A stretch of 64,000 nt of DNA from Lineus longissimus (lineage: Eukaryota > Nemertea > Pilidiophora > Heteronemertea > Lineidae): assembly GCF_910592395.1 (NCBI RefSeq), contig NC_088310.1, forward strand, positions 4,285,501 through 4,349,500. Direction: 5' to 3'. The translations under genes were made by a program, and so were the position numbers. The notes under the pieces are model-generated. The model was not told the DNA's origin. It searched no databases and saw nothing but the letters and a program-made list of their open reading frames with translations. This document shows, in pieces, positions 52,601 through 62,300 of this stretch; position 1 is the stretch's first letter; each line of letters starts with the position of its first letter.

Positions 52601-54522
52601 TTGATAGTATGAAAAGCTATCTCATGATGGGGTTGCCAATGGAAATGCTTAGATTTGCGTGTGAGCTCATGTAAAGGTGTAAGCAATTCCTGCAATCTAG
52701 GTAAATATTGACTCAAATATGACACAGCACCGACAAACCTTCGGACCGCTTTCTGACATGTAGGGGTCTTCATATTCCTAATAGACAAACACTTGTCATT
52801 CATAGCCGAAATTTGAACAAAACCATCAGGAGAAATGGACAGAACATGACCCAAGTAAACAACTCTAGTCTGAAACAAGCGACATTTCTTAGGAGAAATC
52901 TTCAAGCCATTGGCAATCAAAGCCTGGAAAATTTGTTGCAGATGTACAGTATGATCTTTCTTATCTTTACTGAAGATGAGAATGTCATCATGTACTGCAC
53001 AGCAAAAGAGATTAGAGTTGGGAATATTAGAAAGGATATCATTGATTTTCTGAGAGAAAATGGACGGAGAAATGGACAAACCCATTGGAAGTCTACGATA
53101 GTAAAAAGTTCGACCACCGTTGTAGGCAGATATGCCGGTGTAGGCCTGTGCCCTACGAGACAAAGGTAGACAATGAAAAGCACTTTTCAAATCTATGACA
53201 CTCAAGACTTTACAATTTGACTGACCGATTCTAGCTAAGATGGTTTTCAAAGGAGTGAAATCTTGATTTGCACAATGAACTCGACTATTTAAAAACCGAA
53301 AATCTGTTACAACGCGCTTCTCAGTAGAATCCTTCTTCTTGACAAGCAAAATTGGACTGGAATATGATGTATGTCCTTGATGCAAAATGCCCAACTTGAC
53401 TAATTTATCAAGTTCCTTATCAATGAGAGGTTTGTTTTCCTCAGCGACCGGATATGGTCGGATATAGAAAGGGGTTTCATCCTTGAGATGGATGTCCACC
53501 TCAAAATTGGGACAAGTCCCAACCTCACCTCGAAGACTAAATGCTGGAGCATGGTTTTCCAAAATATCATACACACTGGCCTGTTCTGGCGTAGACAGAA
53601 TACTATGGTCTAATTTAACATCTCGCCTTAAAATGTCCCTAGCTGACAAATGCGAGTCTTGATCATCAACAGGTGGTTGTGACGGAGCACAGGGTTGATT
53701 TTGCTTGAGGCAGCTTGGAGACAAACTTTGAGTTACATGAATAAAATCATCCAAGTTGGTGAAGACAATAGGCTTGTCAGACCGAATATTGACGGGTTTA
53801 CGAGAATGGTTATAAATACGAATAGGAGCTAAACCGTGTTTCAATTTGACCATCATGGTTGAAGGACAAAACCTAGACAAATGAGACGATGAATTCAATA
53901 TGAGTGCCGAGTTTTTCATGTGATGGGGCAATTTGCCTTTAACATGAATGACCCTAACCTGACCTGGTCTAATGACAGTATTGACAGTAGGACGTAACCA
54001 AGCCTTCTTTGACCTGACCTTGAACGAATTTGTAATGAAATCCAAAGAACCTTTGAGTTCCTTCATGGTAGATGTACCCAAAAGAATATCAGGACCAATG
54101 AAATTTTCAGCTATGACACAGTATACATTGAAATGGTTCCCTTGAATAGTAAGTTTAGGCTTAATGGCCTGTTTTGCAAACAAAAATTCTCCATTACCAA
54201 TACGAAATTTGATTGGTTTAATATCAACCTTGGGCAATTTGGACAAATAAGGGGAGTCCCTTACAGTTTCCAAACCAATCAGAGTCTCAGTGGCTCCTGA
54301 ATCAAATAAAATGACCAAACCTTGGCCTGTGGGTAAATAACCTTTGGCATAATTCCTAGAAGTGAGCTGAATGTCAGCAGAGGATTCACCAAGATATTCA
54401 GAATGTGGATTATACGATGAAGACAAATGATCACTAGAATGTTGATCACCAGAATGCTGAGCAGAAAATAGAGTCGGAGAGGCATCTAAGTGGCAGTTAG
54501 TGCTTCTCCTATCTAAAAATTT
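49696..54522 (-). CDS. pol: Retrotransposon Pol polyprotein (protease, RT, RNase H, integrase)
   Basis: The frame is open from the gag/pol overlap at about 54522 to the stop at 49696. From 54426 to the stop it is 1576 codons, and there is no ATG start near its head, so expression by frameshifting from gag is expected. Numbered from 54426: the aspartic protease motif DSGATE is at 42-47. Reverse transcriptase follows, with VVTDFRFLN, LSVIDLKSAFHCLPL, RRLPMGLSISPSIF and the catalytic box AVHDDILIF, where YxDD is the usual form. RNase H is seen as FRLYSDTS, SVSELELLGLL and FVDHSSLVQI. Integrase has an H-H-C-C zinc finger (HHGS...GH...SCDRC) and a D-D-E core (SMDF, IVSDAAAS, AERQ). A GPF motif (WVGPFVIHQVLD) closes the integrase. 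A further 180-190 residues, including FSYWWSPQFEPHVASIVQF, have no function I recognise. No internal stop is present. Confidence 0.95.
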   Translation of the reverse strand, partial: KFLDRRSTNCHLDASPTLFSAQHSGDQHSSDHLSSSYNPHSEYLGESSADIQLTSRNYAKGYLPTGQGLVILFDSGATETLIGLETVRDSPYLSKLPKVDIKPIKFRIGNGEFLFAKQAIKPKLTIQGNHFNVYCVIAENFIGPDILLGTSTMKELKGSLDFITNSFKVRSKKAWLRPTVNTVIRPGQVRVIHVKGKLPHHMKNSALILNSSSHLSRFCPSTMMVKLKHGLAPIRIYNHSRKPVNIRSDKPIVFTNLDDFIHVTQSLSPSCLKQNQPCAPSQPPVDDQDSHLSARDILRRDVKLDHSILSTPEQASVYDILENHAPAFSLRGEVGTCPNFEVDIHLKDETPFYIRPYPVAEENKPLIDKELDKLVKLGILHQGHTSYSSPILLVKKKDSTEKRVVTDFRFLNSRVHCANQDFTPLKTILARIGQSNCKVLSVIDLKSAFHCLPLSRRAQAYTGISAYNGGRTFYYRRLPMGLSISPSIFSQKINDILSNIPNSNLFCCAVHDDILIFSKDKKDHTVHLQQIFQALIANGLKISPKKCRLFQTRVVYLGHVLSISPDGFVQISAMNDKCLSIRNMKTPTCQKAVRRFVGAVSYLSQYLPRLQELLTPLHELTRKSKHFHWQPHHEIAFHTIKDLLIKPPVLNAPTTRGEFRLYSDTSRIATGSYLAQYSDGQERIIAYYSKRLPKAAKNYSVSELELLGLLINVTAFQYLLQDRTFQAFVDHSSLVQIVKSKKQPPTTRLQKLLERLSPYSFQLSYMPGKELVLADFLSRAPLDDDTELDRIMPIAFQAQSPVIYELESLSTPVQEHAFYTLPLPEKIVTRSYAKKMNIPVPLLHRPKPIPKPRTHVPCQQTVSVAPTHTPLVNGIQNNVPPVSILPKAPRVPIVTSTVAPPVSVIPFVLQQNDKSQSSTKVADEPRLIDSALPPSSVVEEYSDDILDLLVRPTPLVPRIDSMHTKHVPDQASLNKVLKIIRRKVIRDYNLPIEAQQLSTAQQTSPYFKPIYDYLVHDILPADKKAARVVSIKSEQYLTFNGILFRIFFPTNSENFCFQLAVPEKYIDTIIGQHHGSGLLLGHGGCTRTYLTIRKNFYFPSMFQRIVSYIQSCDRCQQLKGKSDTMRTFHERIPASFEPFQTISMDFKSMPTSPSGYRHMLVVTCAMTRFVVAVPLKTIDAPTVCEALLQKVITLFGVPSVIVSDAAASLTGHLVELLCATLGIQQKLVSVENHGSLMAERQIKSIADLIKANLLEYGVSWTQFVSTAVYTYNSFSSAHLGGYSPFYLLFLREPADLSTLNFKPCLGLSRSHAEYVQHLRQKFQNVSKCMLQLQEHQQLSQNAKIANKLQKSPIYAEGQLVYLHKPNTTGMTANTRKFKTLWVGPFVIHQVLDRTHYIIADLKGNIIPDIFNFARLKPAFLRATGQKNVAHLQQLQNLLHKADKAQDEKAVHAAYALDFTDETGSAHESTTYRGDIYASQAELCDFNIHLSHAEGNHGMIAPSVLSTKQQDDLSRLTWQSPSEFDYTTLKRARFKNGCLELLLSVPFGQKQFSYWWSPQFEPHVASIVQFVLSAKDIRCTGCPNPLKMFKDKTIHDKSHILAKSQEKSD
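54476..54522 (-). promoter_or_regulatory. -1 ribosomal frameshift signal at gag/pol junction
   Basis: On the minus strand the heptamer A-AAT-TTT (54522-54516) is immediately followed by the gag stop TAG (54515-54513). After a 6-nt spacer, GGAGAAGC (54509-54502) can pair with GCCTCTCC (54483-54476) with one mismatch. This is the standard X-XXY-YYZ plus downstream stem layout, and the -1 frame is the pol frame. Confidence 0.8.
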
Positions 54523-55751
54523 TGCTGTTGTGGTCCAGAGTACTGATCAAACCTAGACCTGTTATCTGGCTTATAGGATTGGAACGGGTAGGGTTGAGGA
54601 CATCGAGTGTCCTGACGAAACTGTTGACCATTATCTGATGGCTGATAATGGGACGGAGAAAAGGGTGGCGCTGGAGGCCTTACGGGCATGAAAGTAGGGT
54701 TCATCCCACGACTGACCATGTTCTGGTAAGTATAACAGTTTCTCCACACATGATTGGGTTTGTGGCAGAAATAACAGACAATGTTGGAGGTGGCACGACG
54801 GGGAGAGTTACCAGAACGAGAAATACCATAGGAACCCTGAGAACGACGACTGTCCCTACATGGGGATCTACTGGATACACGATGACTATAACGATAACGG
54901 TCTCTAGCCGGACTACGACTAGGACGTCTAGACTGATGACTCACAGGAGATGGCGAACTTGAACGGTAGTTCGAGCTATATGTACGAGCACCAGTATCAG
55001 AGTTGGACTGTGGTTGACTAAAATGAACCTGAGGTTGAGTCCTGACCTCTATAGACAAATCTTGCACTTCTGTGCGAAGAGCAGCAAGTTGCTCAGTGAG
55101 CCTGTCAACTGCGCAAGCACTACTGTTAGTGGATGCACTAGCAGTGGTCACATGGACCTGATCAGTGATAAATGATACCTGCTTATTAGCAGTAGTTGGC
55201 CTGTCTGGCTCAGAAAAATCTAAATATTGTTGAGCACGTTCAACGAGAACTGCCACGTCTGCATCTGCAGGGGCAGCCATGATGACTGCTGCCTGACAAT
55301 TGGTAGGCAAAACCTGTAAGAATTTGTCTCGAACCTGGACCTCATTATAATGAATACGCTGGGCTGCCAAGCGTATCTTATTGAGAGTCATTTCGGCTGA
55401 ATCGCCTGGGGTATGGGAAAGAGAATGAAAATGCTTGACATTGGCAAAATTTGAATGGGTTGGACTGAACCGCTGCATAAACTGTGCTCTGAGATTAGCG
55501 ATAGTGGGGAAAACTTTTCCCTCTGCCCACAGACGTGCTTTGCCACGAAGTCTAGCCTTGAACAATGTTATGATATGAATCATCTCTGCAGCATTTGCTG
55601 GCTCGTGGAGATTGTGGAAGTGAAGGTAGTCCATAAACGATAAGATATGTGCATGACAAATGTCATGGTCGATCACTTCACCATCAAACAAAGGAGGTAG
55701 AAAATCGGTGCCCCTGAAAGCAGGTGGTGCTGGATCTGCTGGCCCTTCCAT
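54513..55751 (-). CDS. gag: Retrotransposon Gag protein
   Basis: 412 aa from the ATG at 55751 (MEGPADPAPP), chosen over the open frame extending upstream to 55814, which has no obvious ATG in context. Gag forms the particle shell and binds the RNA. Residues about 30-190 are the capsid-like helical part (for example LFKARLRGKARLWAEGKVF and QFMQRFSPTHSNFANVKHF), typical of Ty3/gypsy Gag. An Arg/Ser-rich stretch precedes one zinc knuckle, CYFCHKPNHVWRNC at about 326-339 (C-x2-C-x4-H-x4-C). The tail is Pro/Gln-rich and ends at a TAG that overlaps the frameshift signal. Confidence 0.9.
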   Translation of the reverse strand: MEGPADPAPPAFRGTDFLPPLFDGEVIDHDICHAHILSFMDYLHFHNLHEPANAAEMIHIITLFKARLRGKARLWAEGKVFPTIANLRAQFMQRFSPTHSNFANVKHFHSLSHTPGDSAEMTLNKIRLAAQRIHYNEVQVRDKFLQVLPTNCQAAVIMAAPADADVAVLVERAQQYLDFSEPDRPTTANKQVSFITDQVHVTTASASTNSSACAVDRLTEQLAALRTEVQDLSIEVRTQPQVHFSQPQSNSDTGARTYSSNYRSSSPSPVSHQSRRPSRSPARDRYRYSHRVSSRSPCRDSRRSQGSYGISRSGNSPRRATSNIVCYFCHKPNHVWRNCYTYQNMVSRGMNPTFMPVRPPAPPFSPSHYQPSDNGQQFRQDTRCPQPYPFQSYKPDNRSRFDQYSGPQQQNF

Positions 55752-56732
55752 TATTACTGTAAAGGGGTAAAAGTTAGTTATGAAGGAATAAAAAGTCAGG
55801 TATTTGGGAAGCAAAAGTTAATTTCTTCTGAAAAGGAAATGCAACATTAAAGGTTGGGTTGGTCTGTTGTCTATCTTGCTGTAACAGGGCAAAGCTAAAC
55901 AAAGTTCATATTATAGATATACAGTTGTCAAAATCCTCGGGGTCCGGTTCCAGTCAGTTTGCAATAACGAGTGAAAATTTAAGATTAAATGCATTAAATG
56001 CTATGAATCGACTGATATTGCAAAGTATTGTACTATACTCTGCCAAAATTGAAATGATGCACAAAAATATTGTCCTATTACTAATTAGTTTATAAAATGT
56101 CTTTCAAAACAGTTAATATAAATGACTATCAAAAAGTTTACAAATGTCTCTCAAAAGTTTATAAAATGTCTTTCAAAAAGTTGATAAAATGTCTCTTTTA
56201 AAACTGCAACGCTGGATCAGCTGGAGCCTGGAACGGTATCGGATCTCGAGTAGACATCAGGGCGAATTGAAGAGTATTCTGGCTGCTGGGCACATCATCC
56301 GTGAACGTTATAGCACATGTCATGATGTAGAAGTTGAATAGTTCGGTACACACAGAGATAGACGTGTACTATGCGTACTGACGAAGACGGTGTCCGTCAA
56401 TCGATTAAAAAATGCTGCGCTCACACTCACAGTGATTCATGGCGATCACAGTGATTTATAACAAAAGTGACGATATATAAATATAATGAAATTCGCACTT
56501 ACGTCACGAACAGTTTAGAAAAAATTCACGATTTTATAAATATTATATTGACAAACGAACGTCACTATTCTGCCTCCCGATGAAATGAACGAGTTAGAAA
56601 TCACGTAGGTGTACACGTAATGTACATAATGGACTGCAGTAGCACTAGCACGTGGCGTGAAAAACGGAGTCCTCGGTTAATAGAATCTGCTCCAAGACTG
56701 AAACGCATCCGGACTCACTGTCACGAATTGAA
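55752..56732 (-). other. Long 5' leader of the retrotransposon
   Basis: About 980 bp lie between the primer-binding site and gag. I see no coding region, only a short tandem repeat (56087-56199). It presumably carries packaging and translation-control signals. Confidence 0.55.
56087..56199. repeat. ~23-bp imperfect tandem repeat in the retroelement leader
   Basis: About five units resemble AGTTTATAAAATGTCTTTCA followed by AAA; the second and third are more diverged. Confidence 0.75.
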
Positions 56733-56751
56733 GATCCTGGGAAGGTCGCCA
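56733..56751 (-). promoter_or_regulatory. Primer-binding site
   Basis: Directly after the 5' LTR, reading the minus strand, the sequence is TGGCGACCTTCCCAGGAT. The leading TGG pairs with the CCA end of a tRNA. A G discriminator base would fit a serine-type tRNA, but I cannot assign it. Confidence 0.75.
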
Positions 56752-57240
56752 TGTTGTATTTGCACAGGTTACAAACGTAATAAGTCCTGAATTTGCCTTC
56801 TAACGTCCGGATCCTTTATTCTAACACTGCTTCACAAAATTATACACACCAAAGTCATAATTGATAAAATAGTTCGTCGGGATGACGATTCGTGCACGTG
56901 ATTATAAAATACTCGGGAGACTGGAATAACTCTCTATCGCTCTCTTCTCTCTCTCTCTCTCTCTCTCTGCCGAGAGCGTGCGGACAGCTGTTTTGTATTC
57001 ACGCGCAGCTTTGTCTGCACCAATCAGGGGGCAACGTTGATGCGTCTCCATCCAATGAGGAGCCGCATCAATGCTGACGTAATTGATCACGCTGGGGAGA
57101 ATGGAGGATTAAAAGTAGACCGTGGGAATTTTCACAGGTATCTTATCTGAACCCAATTCCAATAATCCCGCACACTTAATTCCAAGAATTACACATTACA
57201 GTGCTACTCATAAGAAAGGTTTTACAATTACTATACAACA
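56752..57240 (-). repeat. 5' LTR
   Basis: It has the same length (489 bp) and, by eye, the same sequence as the copy at 48206-48694, including the CT run. It starts the element on the minus strand at 57240. Confidence 0.95.
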
Positions 57241-57244
57241 ATTT

Positions 57245-59327
57245 GACTCCAAGTCCAATACCTAGAACCATTAAAAATATTCTTCATGAGCATGCCGAAA
57301 AATGAGGTTTGTCTCACTCTGTTGGTTATATTCCAATGCTTCCACGTTCTGTTTTGTGTGTCAAGATGCTGAAACTGATTGTGAAAAGAGTGCCTTTGAC
57401 CCGTTATTAAAGGCCTAATGACAGTGTTCAAATTGGACTGAGAAAAATTGATGGTCAGTGAACGTTATGAAAATCCTGCCTGTCATAGCCATAACTGCAT
57501 GGGCATGTTTGGAACGAGCATTATGGTAATCGTTGCAGAACCAGCTCAATTGCAGTAAATCACTTTTTAACATGGTAGACAGATTGGGTACAAAATGCAT
57601 GAAGCTGCACTAGACTAAAGTCGTAGAAAACTTACCAAAATTTTGGCACAAAGAATATATTACCAGCAATCATAGATTTCTAGTTTTTCTGTCTTCACCA
57701 CATAGGCTTATGTTCAGGATTGGATACACAGCCTAGATATAACCCCCACATAAGAAATTTACCATTGGGCATATGAAACATGAAACGCGAATAAGATATC
57801 AAAATCTCAGAACAAATAATATTCCATCACCTTAGGCAATTCATTTGCATTATGGTAATGGTAGTAGATAGAAGTATAACAAGTACAATACAAGATTTTG
57901 CTATTATCAAATATTTCTCTTCTGTCGCTACTCCAGTGATAAGTAGGCCAACTTGAACTACATTTCAGGAGGCATTCATTCGACAACAAAAGAATGAATC
58001 TTGAGCATATTTTGTGAATAAGGGTATTGTCCAGGTCAGGAGTTCAGTAATTCAATTATGCATTATAGTTTGATAAAGATAAGCATCTAAGCATGGTCAC
58101 CTTCTAGTAGAAGATGTTCCCAATCAAGTGTATAATAGAAGCGAGTGGAGGCCTATAATTTGCAGTGAACATGGATATACAGAGAAGAGTGTGCAGTGGC
58201 AGTGCAGTGGCAGTGCAATTAGGTGTACAGAAATCATCAAAACATCAAAAACATTCAGCTATTCATTAATAAAAATCGAAAAATAGTACCAAAATAATCA
58301 ATAATGAATGTCCACATAAAACATAATCACCTACTGCAACTGTATTCGTAATCAAACACTGCAATCGCAAGAAATCGGTGCTTTTTCTGAGTGTTTCATT
58401 GAAAAAACTAATCAGCTTTCTGCCATTTTTGACAGATGAAGTTCGGCTGCAGACCACTTTCCAGGATTTCAAGATGGCTGCCTCCATACTCTGACGATTT
58501 TTGAACGTTTCCCCTCGTATTTTGCGTTATTCTAGCGTGTTTGTAAACTGTCGACAGCGTCAAATTATTGAGATTGAAGATACATCACCAGCAATTTGAA
58601 TTTATGCTTTTATTTGCATGTAAGATCATATTCTTAGCTAGTTTTGGACTGTGTTGTTTGTATGGAAATTGTACAGTACGCATAGTGCATTTATGTACAC
58701 AAGTTATACAGGGTGTAGCCGAAAGAAATGTATTGATCAAGTTTCAAGAAGTGTTTTATTCACACAACTGCATTAAATCTATGATGTTTATTCGGTCTGT
58801 GCATCTTGTTTGACCTGAGACCTGACCAACTGACCTGATATGGCAGTGGTATGTTCGTTATCAATCATGACAATAAGTTGAGGGGACGCTCATTCATAAA
58901 ACTTAAAAGCCTCCAGGGCGGACGTCTATTCCTCCTCCAACTCCAAGTTGGGATGAGGGTTTTTAGGTGCCACTTCAATCAGGCACTTGTTGGATTTGAT
59001 TGGCTTAGTCTCTCCAACTTTAGCAAGAGGTAGAGGCCATTGTAAGCTACTCATGTTTCTCACAAGGTTGCATCTTTTGTTCTTCCTGGCAGGGATTTTA
59101 GCAGTGAGAAACCCCGGACCCGTTGTCTCATTAGGACTGTGAAGAGCACAGTGAAGTAATTTTACTTCTTGAAAGCCATGCCGGTTCATCCGGAAATGTG
59201 ATCTTGGCCGAGATCAACCCTGGGCCTATTGTGTGGAAGCCAGCAGTGTCAACCAATAGGCCAAGGCTTCTAACTTCTCTTAACATTACCACATTTTTTC
59301 TTTACAGAAAGCCACCAAAGAAGTGAA
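57245..59327. other. Region upstream of AQR
   Basis: No gene is firmly recognised. The AQR start codon lies in an exon whose acceptor (TTTACAG) ends at 59307, so an upstream 5' UTR exon should lie here. A minus-strand frame starting MEAAILKSWKVVCSRTSS at 58487 might be the first exon of a divergent gene, but I found no partner exon. Confidence 0.4.
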
Positions 59328-62300
59328 ATGGCAGCCAAGAATGTTAAGAAGGGAGGAGGAGTTGCCCCGACTGTGCAACAGATTCAGTCTGATATCATCA
59401 CCAAAGTAAGTAAAATCACACACAGATGCATTGCAAACAAGGACATGTTTTAATCAATATATTTCATCAAACAATGGTGAACTTGTGGTAAAATTTCTTG
59501 AAGGGGATTTCACTTTTAGGATCTAAAAAATACATTTAAACTGAAAACGAAAACTACCAATTTTCTTGCTTGACCTCTTCTCTTATTTGTTCCAGTTGGC
59601 AAATCAGTATTGGGCTCCTCACAGTAAAGTTCCAAGACTGGATTACAATCCAAAGGTAGGAATGGAGTTTTATGATGGAAGGTTTATCTTGTTGTTGGTG
59701 GCAGCATGAAAAATATATCATATTATACACTGTGTGATAGTAGCAGACAGCACCCTGCCTTCTGCTTTCATTTTAAAAAACTGGGCCTACCCTAACCCCT
59801 TAATAGAAATCTTTAAACCCCTTTTTTGCTGACCAGTAGGCCTAATAATATGATAATTCAATTGTAGAGTTTTAACCTGGCATCCTGCATGTTCTGCCTG
59901 AAAGTATTCCGGGTCTACTTCCTCATACAATATTATTTGTTCCATGGCAGTGTTGAAAGTTTGAAGAAATAATTTTATACCCATGTTATTTACCCTTGCA
60001 GATAGTTGAGGACATCTATACTAAAGAACTATTGGGAACAAAGTAAGTAATTGTTCATTGTTTACAGGCCATGCCATGATGCATGTGAGTTATCTGGGCT
60101 AAGATTGCACGTGTAATCTTGATTTAATAGAGACAGAGTGGCCTTGCAAATAGACAAAACGTGAGTTCTGCCTAACTTATCCCTCTATTCTTCAGGTTTT
60201 CCATACGCAGAGTTATGTTGCTGGAATTCAGCCAATACTTGGAAAATTACCTTTGGCCAAATTTTGATCCAGAAAAAGTAAGTTGTGTGAATTATTTTTT
60301 GATTGTCATAGACTTGTGGTGGACAACCACAGTGTGATAGCTATAATTTGCTGGGCTACAACCTAAACCCATGTGGCTCATCAGGGTGGATCCTAGATTT
60401 ATTAGTTAGGAGCACATTGCCCCTGGATGGGATCAGATCCAGACCCAGTATAATGTAATTTCTACTTCGTTCCAGAGTTCCCTGGCCCACATCATGACAA
60501 TGGTCACTATGGTCAACGAGAAATTCAGAGAAAGAGTTCCTGCTTGGGAGGTAAGTGTCGGAACCACTTTAGACCCAGAAACACTGAACGACAGGCACTT
60601 AGTTTCCAAATTATCGTTACTCTTGTTGTTTTCAGCCATTCAAAAACAATCCCGGGAACTTCCCTGGCTTCTTCAAGCGGGTCCTGAAAGCCTTACTGGA
60701 AGATGAGACGGCTGTGTCGTTGAGGCAGCAGAGGATCCTTCTCATATTTGTCATTCACTGTTTCAACAGTCTGGTGAGTATTTCAGACTAAAATTGTCAT
60801 TGATTAAATAAGTACAGTGGAACCCCGGTAACACGACCTCCCAAGGGACTAAGCCGAAGTGGTCGTGTTACCGGGGTGGTCGCGTTAGTGAATTTAAGAA
60901 TCATAAGTAGGTTTTCCCGCCAAAACATCGTCCTAGCAGATATGCTGTGTGTACATTGACATGCATTAATGACTACGCCACCGGGTGATTCGATAATTTG
61001 TGTGTATATCACGAATAAAAAATCATTTTTTTGAGTGTTTTGCGTTTAATTTACAACTTATGTAAATGAGTAAATAAACTGACGAGAGCTAATTAGACCA
61101 AACATTACATTAAAACTTGAGCATGCTAATTAGAGCAAGCATGTCATTCACACCATCGGCAGCTGCCCTTCTTGATGTCAAGCAAATATACCCGCTAACA
61201 TTGAGAGAGGTGATGTGAGAAGATGTTGAGAATTATTCCTGATGTCTTCCTGCTTTAACTTCAGCCAATTTGAACTGGTACTGATTAAATCATCTTTTTA
61301 AAAACGTATTTTATCAATATTACGACGTAGTAAGCATTCTTTACTTTGAGTATCGGTACTCTTACTAATCAACATAATTTATTTGTCCTAAAAACTACGT
61401 GTGCATGCCTCTTGACATCATTTAATACTAAATGATGAAAAACAAACCGTGAGTCGAAAAGAAAGTTTATTCTTCATTTTATTTGCGCTTACATTTGATC
61501 AAACTCACTTACACATCATTTATTTTCATATGGATTCCCATGGTCATTGTGTTCGAGGTGCTAACTATCAACACGGATTTGCGAGAAGGTGCCAATTGAT
61601 ACGATGCGGTCATGGTTGATTACGGCAATTAGGCCTCATGGTCGCGTTAGCGGGGTTAATTTGCAGTTTGGGACCGACCAAGCTGGTGGTCGCGGTCTGG
61701 GTACCGGGGTGGTCGTGTTAGCGAGGGCCAGTTAATGAGAATTAGAGAGAAAACCATTCGGGACCGGAGAATTTTGGTCGTGTTCGCGGGGTGGTCGCGT
61801 TACTGAGGTGGTCGCCGACCGGGGTTCCACTGTATTCCTGGTTGCCAGAAAAATCAGCTTACTTTCAAGTTATTGATGTGTACTACCAGCTGTTTTCTAC
61901 ATTGTAGGGACTATAATTGTACTGAGTCTATAATTGTACCACATCACCTTACCATACATCCCTTTGGTTATTTTACAGGAAGTTGATCTCATCCGCGAAC
62001 AAGTCCAACGATTGGTGTCATTGCCGATCTGGATATCAATACTCCCAGGCCGCAGAGACGAAATATTCAAAGAAAACCCCAAGTATAAGAAGTTCTGGAA
62101 CATCTTGAAAAAAAAGGACCAAAAATCTGATGAAGCCACGTTGGAACAATTGGATTTTGAGCGGCGTTTCTTGTCACGGATAACTCAGAAGTTCTTTGGT
62201 ATACTAGACGGCATTCCCGAAAAAGGTAATTGAAGATACAATGTAAGCATGGCGAAGAGGCCTAGGAAACTACAGTAGAGCCTCTCCATTAAGGGCACCC

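Larger units (their letters stand above)
48202..57244 (-). mobile_element. Complete Ty3/gypsy-type LTR retrotransposon with 4-bp target duplication
   Basis: The 9035-bp element (48206-57240) is flanked by ATTT at 48202-48205 and 57241-57244. It has two 489-bp LTRs, a primer-binding site, gag and pol on the minus strand. The domain order protease, reverse transcriptase, RNase H, integrase is that of the Ty3/gypsy superfamily. Both long frames are open and the LTRs appear identical, so insertion was recent. No envelope gene is present: 48695-49695, between pol and the 3' LTR, holds only short frames. It sits between the GH65 and AQR genes without breaking a visible exon. Confidence 0.95.
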
